Source: Gammaproteobacteria bacterium
GTDB lineage: Bacteria > Pseudomonadota > Gammaproteobacteria > Tenderiales > Tenderiaceae
Direction: 5' to 3'
Length of the DNA: 64,000 nucleotides
Assembly: GCA_021731365.1 (NCBI GenBank)
Contig: JAKFXL010000025.1
Location: 20,212-84,211, forward strand
Each line of letters begins with the position of its first letter. The first letter of the stretch is position 1. A program made the translations under genes and the position numbers. A model generated the notes under the pieces. The model did no database searches. It was given only the letters and a program-made list of their open reading frames with translations, and was not told the DNA's origin. Below, piece by piece: positions 9,372 to 16,800 of this stretch.

Positions 9372-10295
9372 ATGGCAGTACAGTGGTACCCCGGACACAT
9401 GCACAAGGCGTGCAAAGAGATCAAAAAGGTCATGCCTCAGATCGATATTGTTATCGAAGTGATGGATGCGCGTATCCCTTATAGCAGTGAAAATCCGGTA
9501 GTGACAGAGTTACGACAACATCGCCCTTGTATCAAGGTCCTGAATAAAAATGATCTGGCAGATCCGCTGGTGACCCAGCTCTGGCTAAACCATTTTGAAA
9601 AGGAAGCAGGCGTTAAGGCAGTCGCGCTAGTCGCAGAACAGAAAGGTCAAACACGACAGCTGCTGGATCTGGTGCGCAAGCTTGTACCTGAACGTAACAG
9701 TGCACTTAAACCGACACGTATCATGATCATCGGTATTCCTAATGTGGGCAAATCAACCCTGATGAATGCGTTGGCGGGCAGGGTATTGGCCAAAGTTGGC
9801 AATGAGCCAGCCGTGACTAAAAAGCAGCAGCGGATTCGCCTTTGTGAAGGCATGGATCTGTCAGATACTCCAGGCATTCTCTGGCCACGTATGGAAGATA
9901 TTAATAGCGGCTATCGACTGGCGATCTCCGGTGCCATTCGTAATACCGCCATGGAGTATGAAGATGTTGCGATGTATGCCGCCCAGTTTTTATTGCAGAC
10001 ATACCCTGATGCATTAATAGCACGCTATAAACTAAAAGAGCTGCCCAAAAGCGAAGTAGAGCTATTGGAGCTTATTGGCAGCAAACGTGGTGGACTGAGG
10101 GCAGGTGGCGTTATCGATCTACACAAGGCCTCTGAAGTTCTGCTGCACGATTACCGGGCAGGTGCTATTGGCCGCATTACGTTGGAGACCCCCAGCATGG
10201 TGGAAGCTGCCCGTATTGAGCGGCAACAGAAAGAGGCACTCCAAAATACCGAGCAGGGAGAGTTAAACAAAGAAGATAAAAAAGATAGCGATTAG
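9372..10295 (+). CDS. ylqF: ribosome biogenesis GTPase RbgA/YlqF
   Basis: 307-residue circularly permuted GTPase. The N-terminus carries WYPGHMHKA, and NKND (G4) comes before GIPNVGKST (G1) and DTPG (G3), the permuted order that defines the YlqF/RbgA group. These enzymes act in late 50S subunit assembly. The C-terminal helical domain contains LLELIGSKRGGLRAGG. A Lys/Asp-rich tail ends the protein. Confidence 0.92.
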   Translation: MAVQWYPGHMHKACKEIKKVMPQIDIVIEVMDARIPYSSENPVVTELRQHRPCIKVLNKNDLADPLVTQLWLNHFEKEAGVKAVALVAEQKGQTRQLLDLVRKLVPERNSALKPTRIMIIGIPNVGKSTLMNALAGRVLAKVGNEPAVTKKQQRIRLCEGMDLSDTPGILWPRMEDINSGYRLAISGAIRNTAMEYEDVAMYAAQFLLQTYPDALIARYKLKELPKSEVELLELIGSKRGGLRAGGVIDLHKASEVLLHDYRAGAIGRITLETPSMVEAARIERQQKEALQNTEQGELNKEDKKDSD

Positions 10296-10343
10296 TTTGA
10301 GTAAACCAACCACCATATAACCCACTTCGTGAAGGAGTCTGTT

Positions 10344-10802
10344 ATGAGCCATACAACAAATACCATCCATCTTCATCGTGTGATTCGAGCCAGGCCTGAA
10401 CGTATTTATCGGGCATTTATTGATCCGGATGCCATGGTGAAATGGCTTCCACCCCATGGATTCATTGGTAAAGTCCATCACATGGATGCCCGTGTTGATC
10501 ATGGTTACCATATGTCGTTTATAAACTTCAGTACAGGAAACAGCCACTCCTTCAGTGGCAAGTACATTGAACTTTTACCCTACAAACAGATTAGATATGA
10601 GAATAAATTTGATGACCCCCATCTCCCTGGTGAGATGTTGGTGACGGTGTCATTAAGGGAAGTGGTTTGTGGCAGTGAACTGACCATCACTCAAGAGGGG
10701 GTGCCATCAGTTATTCCGTTAGAGCTCTGTTATCTCGGTTGGCAAGAGTCACTGACACTCCTGTCATATATAGTTGAACCTGAAATCCCTGACGGCGCAT
10801 AA
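10344..10802 (+). CDS. SRPBCC / AHSA1-family protein
   Basis: 152 residues. The pattern RVIRARPERIYRAFIDPDAMVKWLPPHGF near the start and a C-terminal LGWQESLTLL helix mark the Aha1/START-like SRPBCC ligand-binding fold. The ATG at 10344 has AAGGAG upstream; the frame could start at GTG 10329 but that codon sits in the Shine-Dalgarno. Ligand unknown. It precedes the dsbB-like gene by 29 bases. Confidence 0.8.
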   Translation: MSHTTNTIHLHRVIRARPERIYRAFIDPDAMVKWLPPHGFIGKVHHMDARVDHGYHMSFINFSTGNSHSFSGKYIELLPYKQIRYENKFDDPHLPGEMLVTVSLREVVCGSELTITQEGVPSVIPLELCYLGWQESLTLLSYIVEPEIPDGA

Positions 10803-10831
10803 CCCCAAGACTTTCAATATGAGGTGCATTA

Positions 10832-11272
10832 ATGACAGATAAGTCAGGTATGAAACAGGCTGGTTGGTCATATTTATCGAGTGCCTGGCTGATTGCCATG
10901 GTATCTACCGTGGCAAGTCTTTTTTTTAGCGAAGTAATGGATCTTGTGCCCTGTTTTCTTTGCTGGTTCCAGCGAATATTCATGTTCCCTCTGGCAATTA
11001 TTCTACTATTAGGACTGCACCCATTAGATCTTAACGTGGTGCGTTATGCGTTGCCTCTAGCCGTCATTGGACTGCTTTTTACCCTCTACCATTGTTTACT
11101 GTTTTACGGCTTCATTCCTGAAAACATGCAACCGTGCAGCGAAGGGGTCTCCTGTGCCGATGCCTCAATGGAACTATTTGGTTTTTTACCCATCCCATTG
11201 CTGTCATTGTTATCGTTTATCATCATAATAGCCTTGTTGTTAAAGGCACGTACGTTTAGTAATCGGCTATAG
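10832..11272 (+). CDS. disulfide bond formation protein, DsbB/BdbC family
   Basis: 146 residues with four hydrophobic segments. Cys41-Phe-Leu-Cys44 (in PCFLCWFQR) is the quinone-proximal redox pair and Cys102/Cys108 the second periplasmic pair, as in DsbB/BdbC. It would reoxidise the DsbA-like thioredoxin encoded 43 bases downstream and pass electrons to quinone. Confidence 0.87.
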   Translation: MTDKSGMKQAGWSYLSSAWLIAMVSTVASLFFSEVMDLVPCFLCWFQRIFMFPLAIILLLGLHPLDLNVVRYALPLAVIGLLFTLYHCLLFYGFIPENMQPCSEGVSCADASMELFGFLPIPLLSLLSFIIIIALLLKARTFSNRL

Positions 11273-11315
11273 CTACAAAAATATCACCACATACATACTC
11301 GACAGGACTTCAATA

Positions 11316-11972
11316 ATGAAACAGAGTCACTTTACGATCATCGCCCTTCTTTTGATAGGCATCGCTTTTACACTGGTAGCCGTTGTATACAACTCAGAAC
11401 AGAATGAAAAAGCTGAACAGCAAGCCACAAAAAACAGGGAGTCATTGATACGAGACCACTCAGTCAGAGAAGGAAGCTCTAACGCCAAAGTAACCATAGT
11501 TGAATTTATGGACCCAGCCTGTGAAACCTGTGCAAAATTTCATCCGCTAGTTGAAAAACTGCTTGAAAAACATAGTGGCAAGGTTAACCTGGTGGTTCGT
11601 TATGCACCATTACATCAAGGATCCGACCAAATGGTCGCTATTCTTGAGGCAGCCAAACTACAAGGGCAGTTCTGGCCAGTGCTGGAGCTAATGTTTTCTA
11701 CTCAGCGCAACTGGACAATCAACCATGTCGCCCAGCCAGAAGTATTTTGGAACCATCTGAACCGGACACAAACTACAATCGACTTCTTTAAGTTACAACA
11801 AGATATGAACAGCCAGGCAGTAGCCAATGCAATTAGACAGGATATTAGTGATGGTCAATTGTTGGGAGCCACCAAGACTCCAACGTTTTTTGTTAACGGT
11901 AAACCACTTCCCAGCTTTGGTTATGATCAGTTAGTCAACTTGGTTGATGCTGAGATTAAAGCGAACTATTAA
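11316..11972 (+). CDS. DsbA-family thiol oxidoreductase, membrane-anchored
   Basis: 218 residues. An N-terminal hydrophobic segment (residues 8-26) acts as signal anchor. The thioredoxin fold starts near residue 48 with a CETC active site (Cys69, Cys72) and a cis-Pro in KTPTFFVNG near the end. With the adjacent DsbB-like protein it forms a complete periplasmic disulfide-forming pair, resembling BdbC/BdbD. The acidic CETC dipeptide differs from CPHC of classical DsbA, so its redox potential may differ. Confidence 0.87.
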   Translation: MKQSHFTIIALLLIGIAFTLVAVVYNSEQNEKAEQQATKNRESLIRDHSVREGSSNAKVTIVEFMDPACETCAKFHPLVEKLLEKHSGKVNLVVRYAPLHQGSDQMVAILEAAKLQGQFWPVLELMFSTQRNWTINHVAQPEVFWNHLNRTQTTIDFFKLQQDMNSQAVANAIRQDISDGQLLGATKTPTFFVNGKPLPSFGYDQLVNLVDAEIKANY

Positions 11973-11995
11973 GGTCAATCTATGAAACAACACCT

Positions 11996-12024
11996 CCTCC
12001 AGAGCAATCCTATTGTTCTGGAGG
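11996..12024 (+). terminator. strong 13-bp stem-loop after the dsbA-like gene
   Basis: CCTCCAGAGCAAT pairs with ATTGTTCTGGAGG (one G-U pair) around a three-base loop. No T tract follows, so it may be a processed 3' end or a Rho-linked hairpin. The rest of 12025-12334 has no gene; it holds an AGTGTC/GACACT inverted repeat near 12240-12265 and the Shine-Dalgarno AGGAGA of the next gene. Confidence 0.45.
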
Positions 12025-12334
12025 ATTCGTAATCTACAGTCACTGTCCCACACCTTACTTCTGATGCAGGTAATTCTTTCTCTATCCCACTTCTCTCTGA
12101 AACTAGCTGTTTAACGATAGCACCTTAAAGTACAGTTTATCTCTATCTGTCGGCAGCACCTGTAAGTTCCTTAATAAATCTTTCAAGTTAATGGTTTTTA
12201 TCCCTATTTCTATGCGGATCTTACTTAAGATAGCGCTAATTAGTGTCGTTAAAAACATGTGACACTTTAAGCATTTATAGAGATATGAGGCTTGGAGTTG
12301 TATTGGATGTGGCTAAAAAATTAGGAGATGAATT

Positions 12335-12970
12335 ATGAGCGGAGTTGGAAGTAGAAAACTATGGTTAAGTGGCATAGCAAGTTTACCCATGCTTCTTGGT
12401 ACATCGGCCTTTGCCGCAACCAATCAGGCTACTTATCCGGGAGGGGGCGGGGTCAGTTTAACTAACTCTGGGGTTATCACCATTAATGCAGCAGCGCTTG
12501 GGATTACCAAAGAGGCGCGTGATCTTAATGGTAATAATCTAGGTGCTAGCTCCAGCATACCTTCAGGAATGCAGTTCTATTTTGTACTCTATGTGGATAA
12601 CAGTTCATCTGTGGATATTAGTGATGTGCGCTTTATAGATGCCATCGATACGGGTGCCTTCACTGTTGTACCTACCAGCTTTGAAATTCTTAACACAGTT
12701 GCATCGCCCGGCATAGAGATGACAGCGGGCAACGATACCGCGTGGACAACTTCTGGAACAGGTGGGGGAACATGGAATGGTTTGACATGGAATGCCATGA
12801 CGGCGGCTGTTGATGCCGATCAACTTAACTGGAATGTTTCAACAGCCAATCAGGTGACTGTGGGGCTTGGTGGTGGTAACGCAGTGCTTAATATAGTGAA
12901 GTCAACACAAGCTGACCCTGTAGTTGACCCACGTCGAGTTGCTGTTCGTTTCAGAGTCACAATGAATTAA
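12335..12970 (+). CDS. small secreted DUF11-like surface protein A
   Basis: 211 residues with a Sec signal peptide (SGIASLPMLLGTSAFAA). The mature part is Gly/Asn/Thr-rich and beta-strand-like. MQFYFVLYVDNSSSVDISDVRFIDAI resembles the DUF11-type repeat, in which ordered Ig-like modules hold 'relation, bond, disposition' motifs. The very end, VAVRFRVTMN, is a beta strand closing with FR-x-x-Met-Asn and is matched by the next protein's end. It precedes a paralog and a giant outer-membrane protein, suggesting a small secreted partner or polymerising subunit. AGGAGAT precedes the ATG. Confidence 0.65.
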   Translation: MSGVGSRKLWLSGIASLPMLLGTSAFAATNQATYPGGGGVSLTNSGVITINAAALGITKEARDLNGNNLGASSSIPSGMQFYFVLYVDNSSSVDISDVRFIDAIDTGAFTVVPTSFEILNTVASPGIEMTAGNDTAWTTSGTGGGTWNGLTWNAMTAAVDADQLNWNVSTANQVTVGLGGGNAVLNIVKSTQADPVVDPRRVAVRFRVTMN

Positions 12971-13086
12971 TTTTAATACAACTATTTAAATACGTTGTTT
13001 GTTGTGTATTACATGGATTTTTACACATATTAACAGTGCCAGAGAACGAAGGATTTTTTCTCTGAAAGCAGTATAAGGGGTTTCCT

Positions 13087-13698
13087 ATGAGACCAAATTT
13101 AAAAACACAGTTAGTCTGCTCTATGTTCTCTTTGTACTTACTTTCAGCATCTTCATTAGTGTGGTCTGCGACTAATATCGGGCGGGCTAATTTAGGCGCT
13201 GACCCTACCTTGTCAGACACTGATTACATTACGGACTCTGCAACGCTAACAATTACCAGTACTACGTTAGCCGTAGTAAAAAAAGCATTTCTGGATGATA
13301 ACACGGGCACGGAAATTGTTAGTGGCAGCTCCGTTGTAAAGGGCAGTATCGTAAAATTCATAATTTATATAGATAACTCCACTAGTACTCAATCATCTGA
13401 TATCAGGCTTGAGGATCAACTTAATGATACGGATTTTACTTATCAAACAGGCTCTTTAACATGGAATAACAATACTACCAATAGCGCTGCATCTGTAGCC
13501 ACAATATTTAACGATACCAATGCAAGTGGCAGCGGAATTTCTCTGAGTGATGCCATTAATGCAGATGTGGCCTCTGCTAATGTGGCTGTCTCACCTGATT
13601 TGATCACTATGGGAGCACATACAGGACAGACCAATGGGATGGTTAATATTCCTGCTGGGAAAATTGTTTCGTTCATGTTTCGTGCGCGTATTAATTGA
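13087..13698 (+). CDS. small secreted DUF11-like surface protein B
   Basis: 203 residues, signal peptide ending near SLVWSA. It has the same plan as the preceding protein: GSIVKFIIYIDNSTSTQSSDIRLEDQL corresponds to the DUF11-like segment there, and the C-terminus VSFMFRARIN corresponds to VAVRFRVTMN. Overall identity is low, so the duplication is old. A weak terminator separates it from the giant gene downstream. Confidence 0.65.
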   Translation: MRPNLKTQLVCSMFSLYLLSASSLVWSATNIGRANLGADPTLSDTDYITDSATLTITSTTLAVVKKAFLDDNTGTEIVSGSSVVKGSIVKFIIYIDNSTSTQSSDIRLEDQLNDTDFTYQTGSLTWNNNTTNSAASVATIFNDTNASGSGISLSDAINADVASANVAVSPDLITMGAHTGQTNGMVNIPAGKIVSFMFRARIN

Positions 13699-13772
13699 CA
13701 GATGGAGTCAGGAAGTGATGTTTATATTGAGATTATCCTCGTGAGGAGGAGAACAACAAGCCGGACTGTAAT

Positions 13773-13792
13773 ACCAGCCCTGTGCTGGTTTT
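13773..13792 (+). terminator. weak terminator before the giant surface gene
   Basis: ACCAGC (13773-13778) pairs with GCTGGT (13784-13789) around a five-base loop, followed by TTT. It may reduce transcription into the 1965-codon gene. Confidence 0.45.
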
Positions 13793-13862
13793 GTTCGTTT
13801 ATAGGCGGCAAAATTTTGTTGTTTAAAGAAGGTCTCAGGCAAACAGAACGCCTGCATTAAAA

Positions 13863-16800
13863 GTGTTGAGAGACCACCTGCTTAATCAGTCAAAGATACT
13901 CATGGGAACCCTGTTGTTTTTCCTATGGGCAAATCTTGTTATCTGTGTTTCACAGGCAGCAGTTGTTCAAAGTGGTGTAACAGGGACATTCAATGGTTAC
14001 CCGCTAGACCTGAGTCAAGCAACGGTTTCATTTGATGTTCTTGGTGGAAATAATTCTGCGACTATCGTTCACGCTGAAATATATCCAAATACTGTTCCTG
14101 CCAATATAAAATCAAAAGTTTTTATCTATGATTTATTGCCCTCAATAGGAGTTAATGATACCGGAATAAATAGAATTACTATAGTTTCACCATCAGGATA
14201 TAAAAATATCTCATTGAATTGGATCTCTATAGCTGGAGATCCATGGACACAAACATGCCCCGCAGTTTCTGTCAATACATTCTGTGCAACATCAGATGGA
14301 ACTAAGGTGACTATTGATCTTGGTATCAAAGTAATGGTAGATAAATCCAGAATTAGTGCTGAAATACAGGCTGATACACCGCTTGAAGCAGGTGTTGGAT
14401 TGTTTTTTAGTTACGTAGATGATGTTAATACACCAGATATTAGTCCAATGGAGAGCGTTGATGGAAATGCTGATGGTGATGTGACGGATAATAATAGCCG
14501 TCAGGTTTCTGTTGTCACGAGTGCGGATCCTTTGCTCTCTACAGTTGTCGTAGTACCCGATATTGTCATTGCAGACGGCATTAGTAACAGCCAAGTAACA
14601 GTCACCCTTTTAGACTCAAATGGTTCTCCAGTCACCGATAAACAGATAGCTTTATCAACCAATAGAGGTGTTTTTGACAATATTGAGCAGCCTGTAGGTA
14701 CAACTCTGACCAATGGCATAACTATGGGAAAAATATACTCAACTAAGCCAGGTATTTCTACTGTATCAGCTACTAATATAAACGATGGGTTTGATCTGTT
14801 ATCACGTCCATTAATATATTTTAGCCAAGGTGAAATATTGCGTTTGACTAAACGTGCAAACAAAGAAAAGGCCATGATTGGAGATCTGGTGACTTACTAT
14901 GTAGAGATAAAAAACAGTACTGATAAGACTATTGAGCAGGTATCTTTGTTAGACCGCATCCCTCCAAATTTTAAATATTTGCCAGGCAGCAGTCGAATAA
15001 ATGGTATTCAAACTCAAGATCCATCAGGCATACATCAGCTTAATTTCTCAATTGGTAACATTGATGCACTGTCTGATAAAAATGGTAATGGTCAAGCTGA
15101 TGCAGGGGAACCTGGTTATCAGATGTTGAGTTATCAACTTATTATAGGTTCTGGTGCAAAACCAGGTGATTACATTAATAACGCGTATGCGATTGATGTG
15201 TGTGATCGCTGCCTGATATCAAATAGGGTTGAATCTAAAGTTGAAGTGGTGATTGACCCAATATTTGATCTTGGAACTATCATTGGAAAAGTATTTGGAG
15301 ATCATGATGGCGATGGCCATCAATCAAAGGGAGAGGCTGGTATTGGTGGCGCTATGGTGGTGCTTGATAATGGCAGTTATGTGCTTACTGATGAATATGG
15401 TCGTTACCATTTTCCCGCCGTAGCACCTGGGCATCGACTACTGAAAATCAATCTTCCCCATTTGGCGGATAATGCTGTAGCCACTACGGAAGAGGCCATA
15501 ATTGTCTCGGTAACACCAGGTTTGTTGGCAAAAGCGAATTTTGGTGTACGTTATCTATTTGAGAAAAACAGTATTGGCCGAGAGTTAGTAAAAGGAGTCA
15601 CCATAGAGAGTGACAGCAGCCAAAAGCCAATCCAGATACAAGGCTATGCTGAAGTTATGCTTGCAGTCATCAATGGTACGGTTAAACATCTTGCTAATTC
15701 AGATGTGAATCTGAATAGTTTGAATATGGATAATACAATCAAAATAAAGGGCGGAGAACTTGAGGAACCGGCCATTTTTAATGTGCAAATTGATGATAAT
15801 GATAGAGCAGAATCGTGGAGTTTTGTCATTAATGAGGTCGATGGAAAACATATATATACATTGTCTGGTCGAGGTCCTATTCCCAGTATGTTGGAATGGA
15901 ATGGCCGAGATGATTCCGGAAAAACTGTTAAAGGTGGAAAAATATTCCAGTATCAACTTCTAATTAACTATTTAGATGGAGTGAGTATTAAAACATCTAG
16001 CCAACTGTTTGGGGTTAATCGTACGGAAGTATTATCGGTCAATATGTCTGGCGGTGCATTTAAAACAGGATCAACAGAGCTTTCAGACGATGCAAAGAAA
16101 ATATTATCTGGTGCGGCAAAAGTATTAAAGCAGTTCCCAGGCGAACAGGTGCTAGTAGAAGGGCATAGTGATAATAGAGGGGATGATAACGTTAACATGA
16201 TTCTGTCACAACGGCGTGCAGAAGAGGCCGCCAATTTCATGATTGATATAGAGGGCGTACCTCGTGAACAGCTGATTATTCGTTGGTTTGGTGAGAGTAG
16301 GCCAATTGTTAGTAATAATACTGATATGGGTCGGGAGATTAACCGTCGTGTTGAGGTAAAGGGTGATTTTAGTACGGAGTCTGATGTTAAGCTTTATGAC
16401 CAATATAGAACGACGCCACAGGTAAAAATAAATGGAGAGTTATTGCCGTTAGATGGCCTTGGTCGATTTCAGCGCAGTTACCCTTCTGAAGAGATCTCTC
16501 AGTTAACTATGGAGATGGTTAACAGTAGTGGTAGTGAATTCAAAGCGATTGTAAATATTCCATCATTAGTATTTTATACAATGAAGGGTAAAGAGACGCT
16601 TCCCTATCCAGAAATCCATGATGACGTTGAAACAGTGGGAACTAATAGTGAGGGTCAGCATGGATTTTTAATGCCGTACGAGTTACGTGGTCGTACCGAC
16701 CCTGGAAATAGCGTAGAGATAGATGGTATTGGTGTATCAATAACCGATGATGGATTTTTCAATCATCCATTGACGTTGCATTCAGGAAAGAACAGCGTTG

